Source: Methylophaga sp. (GTDB lineage: Bacteria > Pseudomonadota > Gammaproteobacteria > Nitrosococcales > Methylophagaceae). From it: a stretch of DNA of 38,172 nt. A program made the translations under genes and the position numbers. How positions within the stretch are numbered: position 1 is the stretch's first letter; every line of letters begins with the position of its first letter. The notes under the pieces are model-generated. The model had not been told where the DNA came from, did no database searches, and worked only from the letters and a program-made list of their open reading frames with translations. Where the stretch lies: the NCBI GenBank assembly GCA_002733505.1, contig NVVW01000005.1, positions 1-38,172 of the forward strand, read 5' to 3'. This document shows, piece after piece, positions 1 to 6,974 of this stretch.

Positions 1-72
1 TTGCCCGAAATAGCAGACTCATTAAACAGTACAATTAATGATAACTTTCAACGGCTAGAATCTGCAAATTGA
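1..72 (+). CDS. C-terminal tail of an unidentified gene, cut by the window start
   Basis: The frame starting at base 1 is open for 23 codons and ends at a TGA at 70-72. The peptide (ending NDNFQRLESAN) is hydrophilic and protein-like, but too short to recognise. The last codons and the stop fall inside a TATACCC-family repeat tip (about 62-87), as happens in recC and the oxidoreductase stump in this window. A random frame this long is not rare, so this is a tentative call. It converges on rhlE. Confidence 0.35.
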   Translation: MPEIADSLNSTINDNFQRLESAN

Positions 73-110
73 AGGATTACGGGTATATACCCGTGATCAT
101 TGGAATTGCC
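62..110. repeat. Two abutting TATACCC-family repeat tips
   Basis: Two element tips meet head to head around GGGTATATACCC at 81-92. The left one (about 63-87, read on the minus strand) and the right one (about 86-110, read on the plus strand) both match the terminal consensus seen at 9822, 14881, 22483 and 25966. This is probably the junction of two adjacent elements, or the relic of one. It lies about 45 bases past the rhlE stop. Confidence 0.6.
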
Positions 111-152
111 ACTAAAACATGCAAAACGACAAATAATTCCCGTTCGAGTGAC

Positions 153-1466
153 TTAACGATTACCTGAACGTTCATTTCCACCGCTACGTCGCCGACTATT
201 TCTAGCGCGATTACCGGCATTATGGCCTTGAGCATTTTCACCTGAACGCTGACCATCTCGATGGCCTGATTTTGGTTTCTTCGGCTTTTTAATGCGTGGT
301 GGGCGCTTGCTTAGATTTGATTCAGGCAGTGCATTAACCGGTTCAAAGTCATCGACTACTTTGCGATCTATTATTTGACCTATCAAGCGCTCAATATCTG
401 ATAATTGCTTAAATTCATCGGCACTCACTAATGACACGGCTTGCCCGCTCGCCCCTGCTCGCCCTGTACGACCAATACGGTGTATATAATCTTCAGGCAC
501 ATTCGGTAAATCAAAATTCACCACATGGGGAAGCTGATCTATATCCAAGCCACGTGCTGCAATATCTGTAGCAACTAAAATCTGGATTTTGCCATTTTTG
601 AAATTGGCCAATGCACGTGTGCGTGCCCCTTGGCTTTTATTGCCATGAATTGCGGAGGCGCTTAAGCCCACTTTCGCCAATTGTGTTGTTAGTTTATTGG
701 CACCATGTTTGGTTCGACTGAAAACCAATACTTGATTCCACTGCTTGCCATTAATTAGCTCAATCAATAAAGCCGTTTTTTGCTTTTTATCAACAGAATA
801 AATCCACTGTTCCACTGCTTCGACCGTGGTATTTCGTGGCGTAACTGAAATCTCAACAGGATTATTCACCAAGCCTTTGGCAAGTCTACGAATATCATCC
901 GAAAAGGTAGCCGAAAATAGTAAGTTCTGACGTTGTTTAGGCAACAGCGCTAAAATTTTCTTAATATCATTGATAAAGCCCATATCTAACATACGATCTG
1001 CTTCATCTAATACCAAAATTTCTAGCTGCTTAAAGCGTATTGCATTTTGATTATAAAGATCTAATAATCTCCCTGGTGTTGCGACTAACACATCGACACC
1101 CCGACGTAGCTTTATCATCTGTGGGTTTATTTTTACCCCGCCGAACACAACAGTAGAACTCAACGGTAAATATTTACCGTAAGTAGCCACACTCTCACCA
1201 ATCTGAGCTGCTAATTCACGTGTTGGCGTGATAATCAGAACTCGAGCTTGATTTGCTCTGGCTCGCTGACCTTTAGACAATAATTCTAGTATCGGTAGTG
1301 TAAATCCAGCCGTTTTACCTGTGCCGGTTTGCGCAGCAGCCATTACGTCTTTACCTTCTAACACAGCGGGAATAGCTTGTTGTTGAATGGGCGATGGTGT
1401 GTCGTAACCTTGTTCTGCAACTGCTTTAAGAATAGATTCAGACAAACCTAAAGAACTAAAACTCAT
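153..1466 (-). CDS. rhlE: DEAD-box ATP-dependent RNA helicase, RhlE type
   Basis: A 437-residue RNA helicase that unwinds short RNA duplexes using ATP; RhlE proteins act in ribosome maturation and RNA turnover. All core motifs are visible in order: a Q motif near residues 21-30, AQTGTGKT at 45-52, PTRELA at 81-86, DEAD at 154-157, SAT at 185-187 and HRIGRTGR at 329-336. The last 60 or so residues form a basic, Arg/Lys/Gly/Asn-rich tail, probably for RNA contact, typical of RhlE. The start [10 protein letters not shown] matches the family N-terminus. The gene appears to be transcribed alone, with an element-bearing gap of about 440 bases upstream. The family call is firm; the choice of RhlE over other DEAD-box subfamilies rests on the N-terminal motif and the tail. 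Confidence 0.93.
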   Translation of the reverse strand: MSFSSLGLSESILKAVAEQGYDTPSPIQQQAIPAVLEGKDVMAAAQTGTGKTAGFTLPILELLSKGQRARANQARVLIITPTRELAAQIGESVATYGKYLPLSSTVVFGGVKINPQMIKLRRGVDVLVATPGRLLDLYNQNAIRFKQLEILVLDEADRMLDMGFINDIKKILALLPKQRQNLLFSATFSDDIRRLAKGLVNNPVEISVTPRNTTVEAVEQWIYSVDKKQKTALLIELINGKQWNQVLVFSRTKHGANKLTTQLAKVGLSASAIHGNKSQGARTRALANFKNGKIQILVATDIAARGLDIDQLPHVVNFDLPNVPEDYIHRIGRTGRAGASGQAVSLVSADEFKQLSDIERLIGQIIDRKVVDDFEPVNALPESNLSKRPPRIKKPKKPKSGHRDGQRSGENAQGHNAGNRARNSRRRSGGNERSGNR

Positions 1467-1638
1467 ATATAAAACTCATTAATACTGGGGATAAAGGCAG
1501 CAACTTTAACCGTTAGAAAATAACAACTCTAGTTAATGATTCACCTTTTGAAGGAGTGCAGTTTACAGGATATGATTAGCTATCGCTAGGATTTGATGAT
1601 TGGTGTATTATTAAATATCAAAAACCATACCGGAGATA

Positions 1639-1904
1639 TATACCCAAAATACTTGAAGATGCAGGTTTCAGAGTTTAGCACGAAGGTCAGAACAAGGCGC
1701 AATGTGAAGGCAATGACTAGTCCTTGTCGAGCATTGTAACGCAGTGCTGGCATTCGTGCTAAGCTCCTGTAGGGCAAGAGGATAAGCCATTATCTTCGTC
1801 GTTATAAAACTTAGCATTAGAACGACTAATCCCTGCGTTTTATGCCTAGAATATAATGGCTTCTTCTCTTGCTGAAACCTGCATCTTCAAGTAATTTGGG
1901 TATA
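1639..1904. mobile_element. MITE-like element with 33-bp terminal inverted repeats, just upstream of the ferritin gene
   Basis: The 1639-1671 arm is the inverted copy of 1872-1904 with one mismatch. The tips begin TATACCCAAA. The 266-bp interior has no convincing gene; the 63-codon minus-strand frame at 1586-1777 runs out of the element into flanking DNA and has no family resemblance. The flanks are TA-rich (TATA on both sides), suggesting TA-type target duplication. On the left the flank carries GGAG at 1632-1635; on the right the ferritin ATG is at 1907. Removing the element would put GGAG five bases before that ATG. The rest of the gap 1467-1638 shows no gene. Confidence 0.75.
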
Positions 1905-1906
1905 TC

Positions 1907-2180
1907 ATGGCAAACGAAGGCTACCATGAACCCATTAACGAATTAACAGATCAAACTCGAGATATGATCGCTGATGGAAGAATTAGAAGCGGTGGACTGG
2001 TACAATCAACGTGTTGATGCTTGTAAAGACAATGAATTAAAAGCTATTCTTGCCCACAACCGCGATGAGGAAAAAGAACACGCGGCAATGGTGCTAGAAT
2101 GGATCCGCCGTAAAGATCCTTCTTTTGATAAAGAGTTAAAAGATTATCTATTTACTGATAAACCAATAGCCCACACATAA
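1907..2180 (+). pseudogene. Frameshifted encapsulated ferritin (EncFtn), no encapsulin partner
   Basis: EncFtn proteins are two-helix ferroxidases packed inside encapsulin nanocompartments, where they oxidise Fe(II) for storage. The frame from ATG 1907 encodes an EncFtn-like N-terminus (YHEPINELTDQTRDM, to about 1966). The conserved body then continues one frame over from 1974 (MEELEAVDWYNQR to DKPIAHT). Comparison with the R. rubrum protein suggests about 14 bases are missing at about 1967-1973. Metal-site residues are all present in the downstream part, equivalent to R. rubrum E31, E32, E34, W38, Y39, E61, E62 and H65. The first frame stops after about 36 codons. The C-terminus ends right after the conserved FTDKPI stretch and shows no GSLGIGSLK-like targeting tail. 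No encapsulin gene follows. A 68-residue product from ATG 1974 is conceivable, but no good ribosome site precedes it. Confidence 0.8.
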
Positions 2181-2198
2181 CACTCAAAAAGAGCCCTT

Positions 2199-2735
2199 AT
2201 GCATATTGTCCTCGCTTTACTTGGCTCCATTGCCACTATTTTGATGATACTAAGTAGACTTGCTGATGCAGGCATTGATCTCGGTGGTCTAAATCCTTTT
2301 TTATGGAATCGTCGGCGTAAATGGCAAAAAAAATATGACGGTAATCCCTTATTCAAAATAGATAATCCGATGGATGCAACCGCATTACTTATGGTTGCCA
2401 CCGCTAAAGCAGATGGCGATATGAGCAGAGAAGACAAGGCTTTATTGCTTAAGCTATTTGAAACCGAACTTAATTTATCTAAAAAAGATGCAGCTGGCTT
2501 GCTAATTTCAAGTGCTCATCTATTAGGCAACGGGCAAGAACTAAGCAATAGTGTAAATAGCTTCCTTGAACCCAGCAAAGCAGCGTTTTCAGATCTACAA
2601 GCCAATTCAGCTATAGCGTTAGTGACTAAAATAGCAGGCGATCCAAGTTCGATGCATGAAAATGTTAGGGATTTATTACAACAAGTTAAAAAAGAACTGA
2701 CTCCACAAACGCCAGATGAAAATAAAACGTGGTAG
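2199..2735 (+). CDS. TerB-like domain protein with N-terminal membrane anchor
   Basis: A 178-residue protein. Residues 1-20 are hydrophobic, probably a membrane anchor, followed by a basic stretch (WNRRRKWQKK). Residues about 45-165 resemble a TerB/TerB-like helical domain, with the recognisable pattern AKADGDMSREDKALLLKLF followed by a second helical pair. TerB domains occur in tellurite and stress proteins and are thought to bind metal through acidic residues; the role here is unknown. It starts 18 bases after the end of the broken ferritin gene on the same strand, so the two were probably co-transcribed. It converges on rep with only about 10 bases between stops. The family assignment rests on pattern recognition and is moderate. 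Confidence 0.7.
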   Translation: MHIVLALLGSIATILMILSRLADAGIDLGGLNPFLWNRRRKWQKKYDGNPLFKIDNPMDATALLMVATAKADGDMSREDKALLLKLFETELNLSKKDAAGLLISSAHLLGNGQELSNSVNSFLEPSKAAFSDLQANSAIALVTKIAGDPSSMHENVRDLLQQVKKELTPQTPDENKTW

Positions 2736-2745
2736 CAAGTGAACC

Positions 2746-4758
2746 TTACTTTAACAAGCCTCGAATATTTGACAGATGTGCTTTGCCGCGTTGTTTACGT
2801 TCTTCTGGGTCAACTTTTGTTCTTTCCGTTGTCCAAATTAAATCTTCGGCTGGTAGCTCACGTAAAAAACGGCTTTCTACACAATCTACTTTTTCGCCGT
2901 AGCGTTTTCGAGTATTGGCAAGGGTAAAAACCAAAGTACGTTGGGCACGAGTAATGCCTACATAAGCTAGGCGCCGTTCTTCTTCGATATTTTCTTCTTC
3001 AATGCTGGTGCGGTGTGGCAAAATTTCTTCTTCCATTCCGATAATAAAAACATGTGGGAACTCTAAGCCTTTAGCAGCATGTAATGTCATTAAACTTACT
3101 GCGTCTTCTTGGTTTTCTTCGGCTTGCCTTTCTAGCAAATCCATTAACGTTAATCTAGCGGCGATATCACCAATATTATTCTGTTCACTATCTTTATCGA
3201 CTATTCGCTTGATCCACACCTGCAGTTCTTCGACATTTTCCATGCGCCTGATCGCTTTATCAGCATCACCAGTCACTTCTTCTAACCAGCCGCGATAATC
3301 AATTTCTTCAATCATATCGCGGATGGTTTCTAATAAATCGCCCCGGTCTGCACGATCTGCAATATCGACTAACCAATTACTAAATTTTTCTACACGTTGC
3401 ATGGCTTGTGCTGATAATTGCTCAGCTAATCCTAATTCAAAACAAGCCGCAAACATGCTGCATTTACGTTTGGCCGCATAATTACCAATTTTCTGTAGTG
3501 TGCTGGCACCAATACCTCGGCGCGGCGTATTAATCACCCTTAAAAAAGCATTATCATCATCTTGATTGGCCAATAAGCGCAAATACGCCATAATATCTTT
3601 GACTTCAACCCGTGAGAAAAAAGAAGTGCCGCCTGTTAACACATAGGGCACATTATGCTCACGCAGAATTTTTTCAATAGGTCGAGAAAGATGATTGCTT
3701 CGATATAAAATCGCATAATCTCTGTGATCAGCATTATGCTTTAGCTTGTGATAAAGCAGCTCTGAAACCACTTTTTCTGATTCATGAAAATCATCACGGC
3801 AGGCAATCACCCGAATAGGATCACCTTCGCCGCGTGCGCTCCACAGCTTTTTTTCAATGATATGAGGGTTATTACTAATCAGCTGATTAGCAGCGCGTAA
3901 TATCCGCCCCATCGACCGATAATTCTGTTCTAATTTAATCACTTTAAGGCGTGGGAAATCTTGTTGTAATAAATTTAAGTTTTCCGGGTTGGCCCCTCGC
4001 CACGAATATACCGATTGATCATCATCGCCGACCACGGTCAAGGCTTCACGAATTCCGACCAGTTGTTTCACCAGTTCATATTGGCAACCATTGGTATCTT
4101 GGTATTCATCCACCAGCAAATAGTGAATACGTGCCTGCCACTTTTTTAATACTTCGGAATGTTCGCGAAACAATAAAACAGGCTTGAGGATCAGATCATC
4201 AAAATCAACGGCATTATAGGCTTGCAAAGCTTCTACATAACGCTGATATACTTTAGCCGCTGCCACTTGCTGACCCTCTTCTGCTATTTGCATCGCCTGA
4301 GCTGGCATAATCAGCTTATTTTTCCACTGCGATATTTGCCACTGACATTGCTCGGCATGTTCACTATCTGCAGCAAAGTCCTTGCCCATTAAATCACGTA
4401 ATACAGCCAATGTATCGTGGGCATCAAATATTGAAAAACCTTCACGGTAGCCAAGATGTGCATACTCTTTACGCAGAATAGTTAAGCCTAGATTATGAAA
4501 AGTCGACACCATCAGACCTCGTGCCGATGTGCCGCGTGATGTCATTAACTGCGTGACACGGCTTTTCATTTCACGCGCTGCTTTATTGGTAAAGGTGACC
4601 GCCACAATATTGCGAGGGGCAAGACCACATTGTTCGATTAAATAAGCGATCTTACGGGTGATTACCCGTGTTTTACCACTGCCCGCACCGGCGATAACTA
4701 ATAAAGGTCCATCAATATGCCGAGCGGCTTCCCGCTGCTCGGGGTTTAAATCTTGCAT
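2746..4758 (-). CDS. rep: ATP-dependent DNA helicase Rep
   Basis: A 670-residue superfamily 1A 3'-5' DNA helicase (E. coli Rep is 673), which removes proteins ahead of replication forks and helps restart stalled forks. Visible motifs: Walker A GAGSGKT at about 24-30, VTFTNKAAREM at 54-64, DEYQDTN at 217-223, GDDDQSVYSWRGA at 244-256, a TLHAAKGLEF motif and a YVGITRA motif near the C-terminus. The ATG overlaps the yifB stop by one base (TAATG at 4756-4760), so translation is probably coupled. It is the last gene of the ubiK-ppnP-yifB-rep run. Rep is chosen over UvrD on length and on the N-terminus MQDLNPEQREAA. Confidence 0.93.
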   Translation of the reverse strand: MQDLNPEQREAARHIDGPLLVIAGAGSGKTRVITRKIAYLIEQCGLAPRNIVAVTFTNKAAREMKSRVTQLMTSRGTSARGLMVSTFHNLGLTILRKEYAHLGYREGFSIFDAHDTLAVLRDLMGKDFAADSEHAEQCQWQISQWKNKLIMPAQAMQIAEEGQQVAAAKVYQRYVEALQAYNAVDFDDLILKPVLLFREHSEVLKKWQARIHYLLVDEYQDTNGCQYELVKQLVGIREALTVVGDDDQSVYSWRGANPENLNLLQQDFPRLKVIKLEQNYRSMGRILRAANQLISNNPHIIEKKLWSARGEGDPIRVIACRDDFHESEKVVSELLYHKLKHNADHRDYAILYRSNHLSRPIEKILREHNVPYVLTGGTSFFSRVEVKDIMAYLRLLANQDDDNAFLRVINTPRRGIGASTLQKIGNYAAKRKCSMFAACFELGLAEQLSAQAMQRVEKFSNWLVDIADRADRGDLLETIRDMIEEIDYRGWLEEVTGDADKAIRRMENVEELQVWIKRIVDKDSEQNNIGDIAARLTLMDLLERQAEENQEDAVSLMTLHAAKGLEFPHVFIIGMEEEILPHRTSIEEENIEEERRLAYVGITRAQRTLVFTLANTRKRYGEKVDCVESRFLRELPAEDLIWTTERTKVDPEERKQRGKAHLSNIRGLLK

Positions 4759-6263
4759 TAACGCGTGATGGTATCTAAGCGACGATAGCCAATGGCTTCA
4801 CTCAAATGAGCTGTTTGAATTTGCTCCGAACTTGCTAAATCAGCAATGGTTCGTGCTACTTTTAAAATGCGATGGTAGGCGCGCGCCGATAAACCTAAAC
4901 GAGTAATGGCTTGTTCTAATAATTGATAATCAGCTTCGCTCAATGGACAATATTCCTGTAAGTCTTTGTGTTCTAATAAATAATTAGCCTTGCCCGCGCG
5001 TTGTATTTGTCGCTCTCTTGCCACAACAACTCGCTCGCGTACCGTACTACTATTTTCTTGTTGTTGGTCTGTTGCCGCAGGTCGCAACATTGCTTTTGCT
5101 ACTGGCGGTACTTCTACCAACATATCAATGCGATCCATTAATGGCCCTGAAACTTTTGCTTTATAGCGTCGCACTTGATCTTCGGTGCAATGACAGCGCA
5201 CTTGCCCCAAATAGCCACACGGACATGGATTCATCGCCGCCACTAATTGAAATCGTGCCGGAAACTCCGCTTGATGTGCCGCACGTGAAATAGTGATCTT
5301 ACCCGACTCTATCGGTTCACGTAATACTTCTAATACTTTTCGATCAAACTCCGGCAATTCATCTAAAAATAAAATACCATTGTGTGCCAAAGAAATTTCA
5401 CCCGGCTGCGGTGGGCTGCCACCGCCGACCATCGCTACAGCTGATGCTGTGTGATGCGGTGAGCGAAAAGGACGCTGTCGCCACTGCTCAACATTAAAAC
5501 CACGAGTGGAAATAGAATGCACCGTTGCCGTGCCTACTGCTTCTTGCTCGGTCATTTCTGGCATTATTCCGGGCAGACGACTGGCTAACATGGTTTTTCC
5601 TGTTCCTGGCGGCCCACTTAATAGTAGAGAATGTCCGCCAGCAGCAGCCACTTCAATGGCACGTCGTGCATGAGCTTGACCACGCACATCAGCAATGTCA
5701 GGATAAGCCACCTCATTATAAGCTGCTGTTTGCACGGCAATATCTAATAACTGTTGCCCATGTAAATGCGCGCACACCGCCAATAAACTATCCGCGCCAA
5801 AGCAATTCGCTTTTTCAACTAATGCCGCCTCTGCACTATTACCCGCTGGTAGCACCATTTGTCTGTTTTCTCTTAACGTCGCCAATATGGTAGGCAAAAC
5901 ACCGCGAACAGCGCGCAATTCACCCGTTAACCCCAGTTCACCTATAAATTCTTTATCGCTTAGTGAGCAAAGCGGTATTTGCCCTGATGCGGCTAAAATA
6001 CCTAATGCAATCGGCAGATCAAAACGCCCGCCCTCTTTCGGTAAGTCGGCCGGAGCTAAATTAATGGTGATACGCTGTTGTGGAAAGCTGAATTGAGAGT
6101 TAATCAATGCAGATCGCACTCGATCTTTACTTTCTTTAACTGCCGTTTCTGCCATGCCAACTATATTTAGGCTGGGCAATCCATTGGATAAATGCACTTC
6201 CACCGTAACGGCTTGAGCATCAATGCCCGTTATGGCTCGGCTATAAACAGTTGCTAAACTCAC
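4758..6263 (-). CDS. comM: YifB/ComM family AAA+ ATPase (Mg-chelatase-like)
   Basis: A 501-residue protein of the YifB/ComM family. ComM is a hexameric helicase that promotes branch migration during integration of incoming DNA in natural transformation. The N-terminal ChlI-like domain (about 1-180) is followed by the Mg-chelatase AAA+ core, with Walker A GPPGTGKT at 217-224 and Walker B ILFLDELPEF at 297-306. A cysteine cluster lies at about 346-359 (NPCPCGYLG, then CHC), and the C-terminal Mg_chelatase_C region contains the SARAYHRILKVARTIADL signature. It is translationally coupled to rep downstream and lies 29 bases after ppnP. The family is certain; the competence role is inferred from ComM. 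Confidence 0.92.
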   Translation of the reverse strand: MSLATVYSRAITGIDAQAVTVEVHLSNGLPSLNIVGMAETAVKESKDRVRSALINSQFSFPQQRITINLAPADLPKEGGRFDLPIALGILAASGQIPLCSLSDKEFIGELGLTGELRAVRGVLPTILATLRENRQMVLPAGNSAEAALVEKANCFGADSLLAVCAHLHGQQLLDIAVQTAAYNEVAYPDIADVRGQAHARRAIEVAAAGGHSLLLSGPPGTGKTMLASRLPGIMPEMTEQEAVGTATVHSISTRGFNVEQWRQRPFRSPHHTASAVAMVGGGSPPQPGEISLAHNGILFLDELPEFDRKVLEVLREPIESGKITISRAAHQAEFPARFQLVAAMNPCPCGYLGQVRCHCTEDQVRRYKAKVSGPLMDRIDMLVEVPPVAKAMLRPAATDQQQENSSTVRERVVVARERQIQRAGKANYLLEHKDLQEYCPLSEADYQLLEQAITRLGLSARAYHRILKVARTIADLASSEQIQTAHLSEAIGYRRLDTITR

Positions 6264-6292
6264 GTATTCTCATCCTTGTGATATAACTCAAT

Positions 6293-6610
6293 CTAAAAAT
6301 CTAAATAAGAGCAGCAATAATCTGCTAACTGACTCACTTTTAAATCAAATGATGATTCAGCAGGCACATTGAATTGTTCGCCCGCTTTAACAGTAATCCA
6401 GTCATCGCCACCGTCAAGCCGATAAACTAGTTCGCCTGCTAAAAGCTCCATCAATTCGGCTTTATCTGTGCCAAATGTATACTCACCGGGCATCATAATG
6501 CCTAATGTTTTTATTGTGCCATCAGCAAACGTGACTGCTCGACTAGTGACATTACCATCAAAATAGACATTAGCTTCACGGGTAATCGTTACATTTTTAA
6601 ATTCAGACAT
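6293..6610 (-). CDS. ppnP: Pyrimidine/purine nucleoside phosphorylase PpnP
   Basis: A 105-residue single-domain cupin of the former DUF1255 family. PpnP phosphorolyses several ribonucleosides to a free base and ribose-1-phosphate in the cytosol. The E. coli YaiE/PpnP pattern is easily matched: MMPGEYTFGT at about 39-48, a DDWITVKAGEQFNVPA stretch at about 70-85, and the CSYL-type end. It is about ten residues longer than E. coli PpnP at the N-terminus. Its ATG overlaps the ubiK stop by one base (TAATG), so the two are co-translated. Adjacency to UbiK and YifB suggests a housekeeping operon, not a nucleoside-salvage cluster. Confidence 0.9.
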   Translation of the reverse strand: MSEFKNVTITREANVYFDGNVTSRAVTFADGTIKTLGIMMPGEYTFGTDKAELMELLAGELVYRLDGGDDWITVKAGEQFNVPAESSFDLKVSQLADYCCSYLDF

Positions 6611-6849
6611 TATTTTCCTTCCAGCTCTGCAACGCGCTTTTCTAAGGCTTCTAATTTTTCACGGGTACGATGTAATACTTGTGTTTGCACATCAAACTCT
6701 TCCCGCGTGACTAAATCTAGCTTCGCAAAGGTCGCACTCATCGCCGCCCGCACATTCTTTTCAACATCCGCTTGCAAGCTGGTTAAGCCAGAAGGCATGG
6801 CATCACTAATGGTTTGAATCACTTCTTCAATCTTTTTGGTATCTAACAT
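6610..6849 (-). CDS. ubiK: Ubiquinone biosynthesis accessory factor UbiK (YqiC/BMFP)
   Basis: A 79-residue, mostly helical and coiled-coil protein that works with UbiJ in the soluble Ubi complex, supporting aerobic ubiquinone synthesis. E. coli YqiC features are plain: an N-terminus MLDTKKIEEV, a central DLVTREEFDVQTQVLHRTREKL region and a C-terminal coiled coil ending ALEKRVAELEGK. An upstream in-frame ATG at 6870 would add seven residues. The ATG at 6849 is preferred because GAGGAG lies seven bases upstream of it and because homologues begin MIDPKKIE. It is first in the operon, behind a candidate sigma-70 promoter at 6890-6917. Confidence 0.9.
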   Translation of the reverse strand: MLDTKKIEEVIQTISDAMPSGLTSLQADVEKNVRAAMSATFAKLDLVTREEFDVQTQVLHRTREKLEALEKRVAELEGK

Positions 6850-6889
6850 TGTTTTCTCCTCTTCACTCATGCCTGTATTTTACAGCAAA

Positions 6890-6917
6890 ATAGTATGCTT
6901 TATTCCTGCTTTGTCCA
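6890..6917 (-). promoter_or_regulatory. Candidate sigma-70 promoter for ubiK-ppnP-yifB-rep
   Basis: Read on the minus strand: TGGACA (6917-6912, five of six bases of the -35 consensus), a 16-base spacer, then TACTAT (6895-6890). The predicted start is near 6882, about 33 bases before the ubiK ATG. It is supported only by consensus match and position. Confidence 0.4.
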
Positions 6918-6974
6918 CAGAATAATGTCGTTATCGCCCATAAAATGGCACATATCAATAGTAATTGTTTTCAT
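6900..6974 (-). CDS. Possible 24-residue small protein overlapping the DUF2339 stop
   Basis: A 25-codon frame starts at ATG 6974, overlapping the TGA of the DUF2339 gene as ATGA, and stops at TAA 6900. The peptide begins MKTITIDMCHFMGDND and ends TKQE; it contains one Cys, one His and several acidic residues. The ATGA overlap is the kind used for coupled translation elsewhere in this window (recB/recD, GGDEF/YbaK). No family is recognisable, and the frame overlaps the candidate ubiK promoter, so it may be chance. Confidence 0.25.
   Translation of the reverse strand: MKTITIDMCHFMGDNDIILWTKQE

Noticed and set aside
1586..1777. 63-codon minus-strand frame inside and beside the 1639 element
   Set aside because: It crosses an element tip, has no ribosome site and no family resemblance.
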